Shown piece after piece: positions 1-7,334 of a stretch of 19,323 bases of DNA (its first letter is position 1; the number at the start of each line of letters is the position of its first letter). The translations under genes and the position numbers were made by a program. Source of the stretch: Azoarcus sp. (lineage in GTDB: Bacteria > Pseudomonadota > Gammaproteobacteria > Burkholderiales > Rhodocyclaceae); assembly GCA_031259795.1 (NCBI GenBank), contig JAIRLA010000266.1:1-19323 (forward strand), read 5' to 3'. Under the pieces are notes generated by a model. It was given only the letters and a program-made list of their open reading frames with translations, was not told the DNA's origin and made no database searches.

Positions 1-245
1 TTCGTATTCCAATCCCATTGATCGTGACAATGCAATCCCCGGAACAAGGGTTCATTGCCCGCGAACAGTTCCGCCAGCGTATCCAGGAACAGACTCTTGC
101 CGAAGCGGCGCGGGCGGGAGAGAAAGTAGGCCGTGCCCTCGTCGATCATGCGCAGGGCGAAGGCGGTCTTGTCGACATAGTAATAGTCCGCCTCGCGGAT
201 CTTGGCGAAGGTCTGGATACCGATGGGAAGTTTCTTGCGGGTCAT
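1..245 (-). CDS. AAA-ATPase-like domain protein (N-terminal 81 aa, cut by window edge)
   Basis: Reading the minus strand from ATG at 245 gives an open frame to the window edge. The N-terminus (MTRKKLPIGIQTFAKIREAD, then YYYVDKT) followed by FLSRPRRFGKSLFLDTL at residues 41-57 matches the start of the AAA-ATPase-like family (PF09820). RPRRFGKS at residues 44-51 is its Walker A-like loop. Complete members are usually 500-580 aa and often carry a C-terminal PD-(D/E)XK nuclease-like domain, which would lie outside this window. The family is often multicopy and patchily distributed; its cellular role is not established. No good Shine-Dalgarno precedes ATG 245. A TATACT-like -10 hexamer lies at 276-281 without a convincing -35. 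The family call is confident; function is unknown and the 3' part is not visible. Confidence 0.85.
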   Translation of the reverse strand, partial: MTRKKLPIGIQTFAKIREADYYYVDKTAFALRMIDEGTAYFLSRPRRFGKSLFLDTLAELFAGNEPLFRGLHCHDQWDWNT

Positions 246-569
246 GGCGGACAACTGGGACGAATCATGCACGGGAGTATACCGCTGGGACGCGCCGATT
301 ACATGTCACTATCCTGTCTCCGCCCGCTGCCCAATGCTGCCCATGGAAGAACTGGCCGGAACTGGACACACGGCCAGTCCCATGGTGTTCTCTCCTTGTA
401 TCGTTGCGGGAAGATGATTGCCGAATATGAACCTGAAAACCGCGGTTGGCAACAATTGCGGATTTCGGGATGAGCGCCTCGTGGAATACACGGCGCTACG
501 CGCCTCGCACAATGACGAGGCGGAAGGATTGGCGCGGGGGCGGGAGGCGGTTCGGATGTGAAGCGCTTT
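246..569. other. Intergenic region between two minus-strand genes
   Basis: About 320 bp without a convincing long gene. It holds one REP-like repeat copy (482-520) and a 24-codon minus-strand ORF (383 to 309) with an unusually good Shine-Dalgarno (AAGGAGA at 391-397, 7 nt before ATG). A short inverted repeat at 561-578 (AAGCGCT-tttc-AGCGCTT) overlaps the end of the ankyrin gene; it lacks a T-run in the direction of that gene and is not a convincing terminator. Confidence 0.5.
482..520 (-). repeat. REP-like dispersed repeat, copy 1 (diverged)
   Basis: Reverse complement begins CCTCGTCATTG and ends near TGTATTCCA. It matches the CGTCATTGCGAGGAGCG...GGCAATCC element found near 8.5 kb and 19 kb of this window, with a few substitutions and a 2-nt insertion (GTGCGAGG instead of GCGAGG). 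Confidence 0.65.
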
Positions 570-1235
570 TCAGCGCTTTTGCCGCTCTCGTTCGGCGCGG
601 GCGTTTTCGATCAGGGCGGCGATTTCGGTGTTGCCATTGGCGCGCGCCCATTGCCCGGCGTCCTTATTCTGGTCGTTGCGGCGATCGAGCGCGATGGGGG
701 TCTGCAACAGACGGCGCACCACGCCGGCGTGGCCGTTGCGCGCGGCGAGCATGAGCGCGTCGGATTGGTTGGGCGTCAGGGCGTTGACGTCCGCCCCCGC
801 GGCGAGCAGCCGTTCGAGGATGGCGAGCCGGCCTTCAAAGGCGGCATAGTGCAGCGCCGTCCACCCGTCGTTATCGACTTTCGCGCCTTTGGCGAGCAGC
901 AGGTCGACCAGCTTGTCGTTGCCTTGCAAGGCCGCCAGCATCAAGGCCGAGTCGCCGTTGCGGTTGCGGTAGTCCAGCCGTGGCTGGCGGCGCAGCAGGA
1001 TATCGGCGATATCGGCCTGGCCTTCGCGGGCGGCGAGCATGAGCAGGGTATTGCCGGACGCATCCACGGTATTGGGATCGAGGCCGCCGTCGAGGAGTTT
1101 GGTGAGCGCCCGGGCGTTGCCGTTGCGGGCGGCGGCGACCGCCTCGTCATGGTCTCCGGCGGCGGCGGGCGCGGGCGCGGCGAGCGCGGCGGCGCAGAGG
1201 AAGGCGGCAAGCGCGGCGCGGGCCTTGCCCGCCAT
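570..1235 (-). CDS. Secreted ankyrin-repeat protein
   Basis: A 221-aa protein starting MAGKARAALAAFLCAAALA, a typical signal peptide (n-region KAR, hydrophobic core, AxA cleavage near residue 26), so it probably acts in the periplasm. The mature part is almost entirely ankyrin repeats, about five units: SGNTLLMLAAREGQADIADI, NGDSALMLAALQGNDKLVDL, DGWTALHYAAFEGRLAILER, a unit around SDALMLAARNGHAGVVRRLL, and a degenerate last one, ending in a charged RAERERQKR tail. The open frame extends upstream to 1352, but that part overlaps tatD, is Arg-rich, and would bury the signal peptide, so ATG 1235 is chosen. It lies 16 nt after the tatD stop and is last in the mltG-tatD operon. Ankyrin proteins mediate protein-protein contacts; the partner is unknown. 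Confidence 0.85.
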   Translation of the reverse strand: MAGKARAALAAFLCAAALAAPAPAAAGDHDEAVAAARNGNARALTKLLDGGLDPNTVDASGNTLLMLAAREGQADIADILLRRQPRLDYRNRNGDSALMLAALQGNDKLVDLLLAKGAKVDNDGWTALHYAAFEGRLAILERLLAAGADVNALTPNQSDALMLAARNGHAGVVRRLLQTPIALDRRNDQNKDAGQWARANGNTEIAALIENARAERERQKR

Positions 1236-1251
1236 GGAATGACGAGAGGTT

Positions 1252-2034
1252 TCAGGCGGGATGGACATGATGGGCATGGCGGAATAGACGAAAGAAGTTT
1301 TCGGTCGTCGCCTGCGCGACGGTCTCCGGCGAGATGCCGCGCAAGGCGGCAATCGCCTCGGCGACGTGCGCTACCCACGCCGGCTCGTTGATTTTGCCAC
1401 GATGCGGCACGGGGGCGAGATAAGGTGAATCGGTTTCGATCAACAGGCGGTCGAGCGGCGTCCAGGCGGCGATTTCCTTGAGCGCCGCGGCATTCCTGAA
1501 GGTGACGATACCGGAGAAGGAGATATGGAATCCGAGCGCCAGCGCGGCCTCGGCCACTTCGCGCGATTCGGTGAAGCAGTGCATGACGCCGCCGCACGCG
1601 CCGGCATCTTCTTCCCGCAGGATGCGCATCGTGTCGGCGGCGGCCTCGCGCGTGTGGACGATGAGCGGCTTGCCGCAGGCTTTCGCCGCGCGGATGTGGG
1701 TGCGGAAACGTTCGCGCTGCCAGGCGGGCGCGTCCTTGTGCCAATGGTAGTCGAGGCCGGTTTCGCCGATCGCCACGACCTTGGGATCGTCGGCGAGCGC
1801 GCACAGCCTCGCAACGTCGGGCTCCTCGCAGCCGGTGTTGTCCGGATGCACGCCGACCGAGGCCCAGAAGCCGGGGTGGCGCCCCACGAAGGCGCGCAGG
1901 CGCGGAAAGTCTTCCAGCCGGACGCCGACGCAGATCGCGTGCTCGACGCCGGCGGCCTCCATCGCGGCCAACACTTCGGCCTCGCGCGCGGCCAGTTCCG
2001 GAAAATCGGCGTGGCAATGGGAGTCGACGAGCAT
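1252..2034 (-). CDS. tatD: TatD family metal-dependent hydrolase/DNase
   Basis: A 260-aa TIM-barrel amidohydrolase-superfamily protein of normal TatD length. Visible metal ligands: H6 and H8 in DSHCH near the N-terminus, E91 in IGETGLDYHW, H127 in VHTRE, H152 in MHCFT, and D202 in LLIETDSPYLAP. TatD proteins are cytoplasmic divalent-metal nucleases (3'-5' exonuclease/DNA repair); despite the name they are not part of the Tat translocase. The paralogues TatD, YcfH and YjjV cannot be separated from sequence alone. The position after holB-pilZ matches the ycfH-type gene of other proteobacteria. It begins 13 nt after the pilZ stop. The family call is very confident; substrate is inferred. Confidence 0.95.
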   Translation of the reverse strand: MLVDSHCHADFPELAAREAEVLAAMEAAGVEHAICVGVRLEDFPRLRAFVGRHPGFWASVGVHPDNTGCEEPDVARLCALADDPKVVAIGETGLDYHWHKDAPAWQRERFRTHIRAAKACGKPLIVHTREAAADTMRILREEDAGACGGVMHCFTESREVAEAALALGFHISFSGIVTFRNAAALKEIAAWTPLDRLLIETDSPYLAPVPHRGKINEPAWVAHVAEAIAALRGISPETVAQATTENFFRLFRHAHHVHPA

Positions 2035-2047
2035 CAGGGAACGCGCG

Positions 2048-2413
2048 TCAAAGTGTGTGCGTGGGGCGGTTGGAGCCGAGATGGCCCGCGAGGATTTGCT
2101 CGATCTTGGTGCGCAGCATCTTGCCCGTCTCGTCGGCGGCGAACTCCACCCCCACGCCCTGCGCCTTGTTGCGCTGCGCGCCGGCGGGCGTGATCCAGAC
2201 CACCTTGCCCGCGACCGGGTATTTGGCCGGATCGTCCATCAATTGCATCATCAGGAACACTTCATCGCCGAGCGTATAGTGTTTGATCGTGGGCAGGAAA
2301 ATGCCGCCATTGATCAGGTACGGCATATAGGCGGCATAAAGCGCGGATTTTGAATTGATGTTCAGCGACAGCACGCTCGGGCGCGTCGGACGGGGTTGCG
2401 GCGTCTCGCTCAA
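2048..2413 (-). CDS. pilZ: PilZ-domain type IV pilus assembly protein (TTG start)
   Basis: A 121-aa single-domain protein with the signature of the founding PilZ of type IV pilus biogenesis (LYAAYMPYLINGGIFLPT, then YTLGDEVFLMMQLMDDP and GKVVWITPAGAQ). It lacks the RxxxR and (D/N)xSxxG motifs with which other PilZ domains bind cyclic di-GMP, as expected for this subtype, which acts with PilF/PilB and FimX-type partners in pilus assembly. The start is TTG at 2413. Its last two bases and the next base form the holB TGA stop (TTGA overlap), and a strong AAGGAGG sits 6 nt upstream at 2420-2426. No ATG or GTG lies nearby; the first internal Met is residue 30, which would remove half the domain. 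It sits between holB and tatD as in other pilus-bearing proteobacteria. Confidence 0.92.
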   Translation of the reverse strand: MSETPQPRPTRPSVLSLNINSKSALYAAYMPYLINGGIFLPTIKHYTLGDEVFLMMQLMDDPAKYPVAGKVVWITPAGAQRNKAQGVGVEFAADETGKMLRTKIEQILAGHLGSNRPTHTL

Positions 2414-3489
2414 GACCGGCCTCCTTTTATCATGCGCGCGTAGCGCATCAACATATCCTCCAGGAACAGGCGCAAGTTGAGCGGATGCGCCGCCACCCTG
2501 CGAATGCTGAGGAACTCATTGTAGCAGTTACTGGCCGCAGCCACGCTCATACGGGCGGAGAGCGCCGCGAGGCGTTCGGCCTGCGCCGGGAAATAGCGTA
2601 CCCGCCCTCCCAACCGCAGCGCGGCGAGATCGCTCACCCAGCGCTGCATCCAGTCGACCAGCATCACCAGACCAAAACCGGCGGCGAGCGCGGCCTTGTC
2701 TTTCTTGAGCCAGGCTTCCCACTGCCCGGCGAGCCGCAACGGGTCGATTCCGTCCGTCCCCAGATCGCTCGTGAAACGCGCGAACAGCGCTTGCGCGCCC
2801 CGCTCCGCCAGACGCCGCGCCGCCAGCGGCATGCCGCCGCACAGCGCCAGCAGGCCGGCGGAGACGCGCCCCCCGTTTTCTTCCCCGCCGATCTCTTCCC
2901 GCCAGCGCCGCAGGAGATCGGCATCGGGGCGCGGCACGTTCCATTGCTGGCAACGGCTGCGGATCGTCGGCAACAGCTTGCGCGGCGCGGACGACACCAG
3001 CAGGAAAATACAGCCCTCCGGCGGCTCTTCGAGCAGCTTCAGGAGCGCATTGGCGGTAAAAGGATTCATGGCCTCGGCCGGATCGACGATCACCGCGCGC
3101 CGTCCGCCGCGATGCGCGGTCACCATCAAGGCATCCTGCACCGCGCGCACCTGGTCGATGACGATCTGCGTGGATTTCGCCTTGCCCTCGCCCTCTCCGG
3201 CCTCGCCCTCCGCGGGGGTTTCGTCCCCGGCGCCAGACCGCTCCGCTTCACTTTCCGGCGTCAACCGGCGCAAGTCGGGATGGTTCCCCCCCAGCCGCCA
3301 CAGGCAGGAAGAGCAATGCCCGCACGCCTGCCCGTCGGGCGCGGGCGCTTCGCAGAGCAGCCGCGCCGCCAGCGCCTCGGCCAGATCGCGCTTGCCGAGA
3401 CCGGGCATGCCGGTCATGAGGAGCGCATGCGGCAAGCGTTCGCCGAGCGCGAGCAATTGCAACCACAAAGGTTCGAGCCAGACATGCAT
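2410..3489 (-). CDS. holB: DNA polymerase III delta prime subunit
   Basis: A 359-aa clamp-loader subunit that, with delta and tau/gamma, loads the beta sliding clamp on primed DNA. Features in order: Walker A-like GMPGLGKR at 27-34; a four-cysteine zinc module (C46, C56, C59, C62); VIVDPAEAMNP in the Walker B region around 133-143; LLKLLEEPPEG at 149-159; and the SRC motif at 178-180 used to present the arginine finger. The C-terminal third is the helical collar domain. Unusual is an acidic, low-complexity insert (about residues 77-106, rich in E, G and A) between the zinc module and the rest of the AAA+ fold. The start is ATG 3489, which overlaps the tmk TGA by one base (TGATG), indicating translational coupling; an upstream extension would lie inside tmk in another frame. 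Confidence 0.93.
   Translation of the reverse strand: MHVWLEPLWLQLLALGERLPHALLMTGMPGLGKRDLAEALAARLLCEAPAPDGQACGHCSSCLWRLGGNHPDLRRLTPESEAERSGAGDETPAEGEAGEGEGKAKSTQIVIDQVRAVQDALMVTAHRGGRRAVIVDPAEAMNPFTANALLKLLEEPPEGCIFLLVSSAPRKLLPTIRSRCQQWNVPRPDADLLRRWREEIGGEENGGRVSAGLLALCGGMPLAARRLAERGAQALFARFTSDLGTDGIDPLRLAGQWEAWLKKDKAALAAGFGLVMLVDWMQRWVSDLAALRLGGRVRYFPAQAERLAALSARMSVAAASNCYNEFLSIRRVAAHPLNLRLFLEDMLMRYARMIKGGRS
2414..2426 (-). promoter_or_regulatory. Strong ribosome binding site fixing the pilZ TTG start
   Basis: On the minus strand AAGGAGG (2426 to 2420) is followed by a 6-nt spacer (CCGGTC) and TTG at 2413. It lies inside the 3' end of holB, so pilZ is translated across the overlap. It is the best Shine-Dalgarno match in the operon and decides an otherwise doubtful start codon. 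Confidence 0.8.
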
Positions 3490-4112
3490 CACGCCCAGGC
3501 CCTCCCGTCGAGCGCGTCGACGATTTCGGCGGCGATGACGCCCGCGTCCCGCGTGGCGTCGATGATCCGGAAACGCTCCGGCTCGCGCCGCGCCCGCGCC
3601 AGATAGGCGGCCCGCACGCGCTCGAAGAAATCGCGGCGCTCGCGCTCGAAACGATCGGGGACGCCTCCCGCCGCCGCCATCCGCGCCGCCGCCAGCGCCG
3701 GGGGCAAGTCGAAGAGCAGCGTGAGGTCGGGGGAGAGATTCGGATGCACCCACGCTTCGAGCGCGTCGCAGCGCGCCGCCTCCAAACCATGGCCGCCCAC
3801 CTGATACGCATGGGTCGCATCGGAGAAACGGTCGCACACCACCCACACGCCGGCGGCCAGCGCCGGTTCGATCACCGCCGCGATATGCTCGCGGCGGGCG
3901 GCGAACATCAGCATCGCCTCGGTATCGACATGCATCTCCATGCCGAGCAGCAGATCGCGCACCTTTTCGCCGACTCCGGTACCGCCCGGCTCGCGGGTCA
4001 GCAGCGCCTCGATACCGCGCGCGCGCAACGTCCCGGCGAGCGCGGCGATCTGCGTGCTCTTGCCCGCCCCGTCGATGCCCTCGAAAGTAATGAACCGCCC
4101 GCGCGCACTCAT
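3489..4112 (-). CDS. tmk: Thymidylate kinase
   Basis: A 207-aa kinase that phosphorylates dTMP to dTDP in the cytoplasm, required for dTTP synthesis. P-loop [11 protein letters not shown] at residues 10-20; REPGGT, which contacts the nucleotide; DRFSDAT, the DR(F/Y) signature; and an Arg-rich LID region around [11 protein letters not shown], as in E. coli-type enzymes. Length is normal for Tmk (about 205-213 aa). ATG 4112 is chosen because [12 protein letters not shown] starts where family members start. An in-frame GTG at 4127 and a TTG at 4148 overlapping the mltG stop would add 5 or 12 residues and cannot be excluded; none has a clear Shine-Dalgarno. The stop overlaps the holB start by one base. 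Confidence 0.95.
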   Translation of the reverse strand: MSARGRFITFEGIDGAGKSTQIAALAGTLRARGIEALLTREPGGTGVGEKVRDLLLGMEMHVDTEAMLMFAARREHIAAVIEPALAAGVWVVCDRFSDATHAYQVGGHGLEAARCDALEAWVHPNLSPDLTLLFDLPPALAAARMAAAGGVPDRFERERRDFFERVRAAYLARARREPERFRIIDATRDAGVIAAEIVDALDGRAWA

Positions 4113-4144
4113 CGCATTCGCATCCACGGAACCCGCGCGCCGGA

Positions 4145-5155
4145 TCAATTGTTCACCACGGCCCGGCGGCGCTGATAACGCGCCACGGCCTGGTTATGCT
4201 CTTCGAGCGTGCGCGAAAACACACTGCTGCCGTCGCCGCGCGAGACAAAATAAAACTCGCGGCTATCCTCGGGATGCAGCACCGCGCGCAGCGACTCCCG
4301 TCCCGGCATGGCGATCGGCGTCGGCGGCAAACCCGCGCGCGTATAAGTATTCCACGGCGTATCGGCTTCCAGATCGCGGCGGCGCAGATTGCCATCGAAA
4401 TTCTCGCCCAGACCGTAAATCACCGTGGGATCGGTCTGCAAGCGCATCCCGGCGCGCAGGCGATTGACGAACACGGCGGCGATACGGGCGCGATCCTCGG
4501 AACGGCCAGTTTCCTTCTCCACGATCGAAGCCAGGATCAACGCCTCGTAAGGCGATTTCAGCGGCAGGCCGGCAGCGCGCCCCTCCCACTCACCGATGAG
4601 CCGCGTCTGCATGGCCCTGTGCGCGCGCGTGAGCAATGCGAGCGCGCCCGAATGTTTATCGAACGTATAAGTATCGGGAAAGAACAAGCCTTCCGCATGC
4701 TTCTCCCGCGCGCCGACGCGGGCAAGAATCTCGGCCTCGGAAAGATTCACGGTATCGGCCCGCAGATCGGGATGCTTTTCCACCGCCGCGCGCACCTGGC
4801 GGAACGTCCATCCCTCCAGCAACAAAATCTCGCCCCGCGACACCTCGCCCGCGCCAAGCTTGAGGATCAACTGCCAAGGCGTGATCCCGGCGCGCACCTC
4901 ATAACTGCCCGCCTTGATCTCCCGCGCCCGTCCCGAAAAACGCGCCAGCCACGCAAGCAGCCGTGGATGAACCTCGACCCCGGCGGCGGCGATGGCATTG
5001 GCCGCCTGCCGCATCCCCGCCCCTTTCGGCACAATGAACCCGGCCACCGCCTGCTTCATCGCCAACGGACGATGGGCATACCACCACCCCCCGCCCGCCA
5101 GCGCTCCCGCGACCAAAAGAACGAGCAATATCGAGCAAAAAATGATTTTTTTCAT
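4145..5155 (-). CDS. mltG: Endolytic murein transglycosylase MltG (YceG)
   Basis: A 336-aa inner-membrane protein. Residues 1-26 ([20 protein letters not shown] and following) form the single membrane anchor; the rest is periplasmic. A LysM-like subdomain ([20 protein letters not shown] onward) precedes the YceG catalytic domain, with [29 protein letters not shown] (the catalytic glutamate lies in this motif, E214 by alignment to E. coli), and [20 protein letters not shown] near the end. It cleaves nascent glycan strands internally and is thought to set glycan strand termination. It is the first gene of the operon running to tatD; in enterobacteria pabC precedes it, while here a divergent ygfZ does. 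The Shine-Dalgarno is weak. Confidence 0.95.
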   Translation of the reverse strand: MKKIIFCSILLVLLVAGALAGGGWWYAHRPLAMKQAVAGFIVPKGAGMRQAANAIAAAGVEVHPRLLAWLARFSGRAREIKAGSYEVRAGITPWQLILKLGAGEVSRGEILLLEGWTFRQVRAAVEKHPDLRADTVNLSEAEILARVGAREKHAEGLFFPDTYTFDKHSGALALLTRAHRAMQTRLIGEWEGRAAGLPLKSPYEALILASIVEKETGRSEDRARIAAVFVNRLRAGMRLQTDPTVIYGLGENFDGNLRRRDLEADTPWNTYTRAGLPPTPIAMPGRESLRAVLHPEDSREFYFVSRGDGSSVFSRTLEEHNQAVARYQRRRAVVNN

Positions 5156-5434
5156 CGGGCGCGCGAAAGAAAGCGGGGGATAAAAAGGGGAGGACAGAAC
5201 AGCAAGAGGCTGCCGCGCAACGCGCCATATAATACTTCACCCTCCCGGCTCCCCCGCCAAAAAGCAATTATTGACCGGCAGGCATTCACGCCCGCCCCCC
5301 GAAAACGCCTCTGGAAAAATTCTCCTCCCCGCCCCTCCGGGGCCGCCGCCGGCCAAACCACCGGCTTCCAGGCGGGCGGCGCAGCCACGCGCCGATTCTT
5401 CCAGGCGGAACATCAAACCGGAATCAGCCCGACA
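5156..5434. other. Divergent promoter region between mltG and ygfZ
   Basis: About 280 bp separating two outward-facing genes, so promoters for both should lie here. It contains the only AT-rich patch nearby, with a TATAAT hexamer at 5228-5233 on the plus strand and TATTAT-like sequence on the minus strand, but neither has a recognisable -35 at 16-18 nt. The ygfZ frame stays open through this stretch only as a shadow. No RNA gene or operator was recognised. Confidence 0.4.
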
Positions 5435-6511
5435 ATGAATGACTGGATCGACCACCTCATCCGCAATGGCGCCGACATCGCCGCCGACGCCTCCCGCGCG
5501 GCCTTCGGCGGCCCATATGCCGACCCCGGCGCCCTCGCCCGCGGCGCGGCGGCCATCCCGCTGCTCCACCTCGGCCTCATCCACGCCACGGGCGGCGAAG
5601 CCGCATCCTTCCTGCACAACCTGCTCTCCAACGACATCAACAAACTCGCCGCCGACGCCGCGCAATGGACGAGCTTCAACAACGCGCAAGGCCGCATGCT
5701 GGCAAACTTCCTGCTCTGGCGCGACAGCGACAGCGTCGACGACCGCTACAACCTCGTCCTTGCCGCCAACCTCGTCCCGGCCCTGCTCAAGAAACTATCG
5801 CTCTACATCCTGCGCGCCAAAGTCAAACTCACCATCCCCGCCCCGGAACGAGCGCTCATCGGCCTGGCCGGCCCGGCGGCGGGCGATTGCCTGACGCGCG
5901 CAGTCCTCCCCGCCCCCGCCGTCGACATGCGGCACACCGCCGCCGCGGGCGTGCGCGTCATCCGCATCAACACCGGCCTCTACATCCTCGAGCTCGCCGC
6001 GACCGCCGCGCCGGCCACATTCACGGCCCTGCGCGCCGCCGGAGCGGCGGCGGGCGGCGCCGCAAGCTGGGAACTCGCCGCCATCCGCGCCGGCCTGCCG
6101 CTCGTGACCGCCGCCACACAAGAAGCCTTCGTCGCCCAGATGCTCAACTACGAAATCATCGGCGGCATCAGCTTCACCAAAGGCTGCTATCCCGGACAAG
6201 AAATCATCGCCCGCACCCAACACCTCGGCAAACCCAAGCGGCGCACCTACCGCCTCGCCCTTTCCGCCCTGCCCGCCACCGGCGCGCCGCCCGGCACGGC
6301 GCTCTACGCGCCCGCATCCGGCGAACAACCCGTGGGCATCATCGTCAACGCCGCCCCCCTGCCCGAAGGCGGCGAAGCGCTGGCGGTCATCCAGATAGAG
6401 CGCGCCAGCGACGAACTCCATATCGGCGCCCCCGGCGGGCCATGCGCGCGCGTACTCGAACTGCCTTACGAAATCAGGCATCAGGGGTCAGGGGGCGGGG
6501 ATCGGATTTAA
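5435..6511 (+). CDS. ygfZ: YgfZ/GcvT-family folate-binding protein (tRNA modification/Fe-S cluster maintenance)
   Basis: A 358-aa protein with the YgfZ signature KGCYPGQEIIART; K249 and C251 are the invariant Lys and Cys. The GcvT-like fold is seen in FLHNLLSNDI and FNNAQGRMLANFLLW near the N-terminus. YgfZ binds tetrahydrofolate and supports a subset of Fe-S enzymes, including the tRNA thiomethylation enzyme MiaB. The open frame starts at 4196, but the first 1.2 kb is antisense to mltG. ATG 5435 gives MNDWIDHL, the normal start for the family, about 10-30 aa longer than typical. The C-terminal tail after ELPYEIRH (QGSGGGDRI) lies in sequence resembling the dispersed repeats at 18.8 kb and is probably repeat-derived. 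Confidence 0.93.
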   Translation: MNDWIDHLIRNGADIAADASRAAFGGPYADPGALARGAAAIPLLHLGLIHATGGEAASFLHNLLSNDINKLAADAAQWTSFNNAQGRMLANFLLWRDSDSVDDRYNLVLAANLVPALLKKLSLYILRAKVKLTIPAPERALIGLAGPAAGDCLTRAVLPAPAVDMRHTAAAGVRVIRINTGLYILELAATAAPATFTALRAAGAAAGGAASWELAAIRAGLPLVTAATQEAFVAQMLNYEIIGGISFTKGCYPGQEIIARTQHLGKPKRRTYRLALSALPATGAPPGTALYAPASGEQPVGIIVNAAPLPEGGEALAVIQIERASDELHIGAPGGPCARVLELPYEIRHQGSGGGDRI

Positions 6512-6512
6512 T

Positions 6513-6533
6513 TGGCGGCGCGCAGCGCCGCTG
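6513..6533. repeat. Short GC palindrome of the dispersed repeat family
   Basis: GGCGGCGCGCAGCGCCGCTG is the reverse complement, with small changes, of CAGCGGCGCTGCGCGCC at 8570 and 18832, and of the related segments near 19090 and 19166. It follows the ygfZ stop by 2 nt. As a hairpin it could protect or terminate the ygfZ transcript, but no T-run follows. Confidence 0.55.
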
Positions 6534-6673
6534 GAAAAAGAATGAAATGAAACGTGCGGAGGCAACAGCAACTTCGCTGCCCAAAGCCACCATTCCCCCG
6601 GAAAGCCCGCTCGTCCCGCCACAGGCCGCGACAGCACGGGAATTTGCGGATGTCAACCGCCGCCGCGAATACG

Positions 6674-6695
6674 ATTACACTGTTATCAGTGTAAT
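6674..6695. promoter_or_regulatory. Perfect 9-bp inverted repeat, possible operator
   Basis: ATTACACTG-ttat-CAGTGTAAT: both arms match exactly, dyad centre at 6684/6685. It is AT-rich against a GC-rich background and lies 99 bp before the DUF4124 start. No T-run follows, so it is not a terminator. The size and symmetry suit a site for a dimeric regulator; which one cannot be said. Confidence 0.45.
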
Positions 6696-6794
6696 TCCCG
6701 GCGGATATACCGGCGAAGAGATCAACCTTGTCTTGTGGATCGCGCCCCGGTTGCGCAAGGGGCCAGGACATGACGCAACAACGGAGTCGAAGAC

Positions 6795-7280
6795 ATGAAA
6801 ATCGCAATCGCGTTATTGGCGCTGGCGGCGACCGCCGCCCAAGCGGAAATCTACAAATGCCCGGGAAAGGACGGCGCGCCGGTCTTTACCGGCACGCCCT
6901 GCTCGAAGAACGCGCGCCCGCTGGACGTGCGCCCGGCTTCGGGCCACGGCGGACATGCGTCCGCGCCCGTGGCCGGGCAGGCGGCGCCATCCGGCAGCCT
7001 GGCGGTGCGCGCCGAGACCGCCGTGCAGCGCCGCAGGCTGGATAACGAGATACACAAGAAAGAGGTCGAGCGCGATCTGCTGATCGATGAAATGAACGGG
7101 AAGCTCGAAGCCCTGCGGCGGAAGAAGGCGCTGGCGATGAACAACCTGGCCGGGGCGACGTGGGAGCAGAGCATCAGCGACGAGATGGTGGCGGTGTCGA
7201 CGAGCTACGAGCCGCAGATCAACCTGGTGCGCGATGAACTCGCCCGGCTGCGCGCACAGCGGGACCGGATGCACGACTGA
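6795..7280 (+). CDS. DUF4124 domain-containing secreted protein
   Basis: A 161-aa protein with a clear signal peptide (MKIAIALLALAATAAQA, cleavage before EIYKC), so it is probably periplasmic. The mature N-terminus EIYKCPGKDGAPVFTGTPC is the DUF4124 pattern (aromatic-K-x-x-G with G-x-P-C), a small beta domain common in beta- and gammaproteobacteria with no assigned function. After a Gly/Pro/Ala linker, residues from about 80 to the end are charged and helical (RRRLDNEIHKKEVERDLLID and DELARLRAQRDRMHD), predicting coiled coil. A GGAG at 6785-6788 lies 6 nt before ATG 6795. The gene stands alone on the plus strand, converging on the unknown gene that ends at 7335. Confidence 0.85.
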   Translation: MKIAIALLALAATAAQAEIYKCPGKDGAPVFTGTPCSKNARPLDVRPASGHGGHASAPVAGQAAPSGSLAVRAETAVQRRRLDNEIHKKEVERDLLIDEMNGKLEALRRKKALAMNNLAGATWEQSISDEMVAVSTSYEPQINLVRDELARLRAQRDRMHD

Positions 7281-7334
7281 CTGTTTCCGGAGCCGCCGCG
7301 TTCCGTCTATCTGCGGTATCTCGCCCCTTGCCGT

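Noticed and set aside
561-578. Inverted repeat as Rho-independent terminator of the ankyrin gene
   Set aside because: The stem is 7 bp and overlaps the stop codon; no T-run follows in the transcribed direction.
4196-5434. Large N-terminal extension of the ygfZ frame
   Set aside because: It is antisense to mltG and low-complexity (Arg/Pro/Gln-rich); the YgfZ fold begins at 5435.
6547-6798. 83-codon plus-strand ORF (MKRAEATATSLP...) between ygfZ and the DUF4124 gene
   Set aside because: No clear ribosome site, low-complexity start, contains the inverted repeat at 6674-6695, and overlaps the next start.
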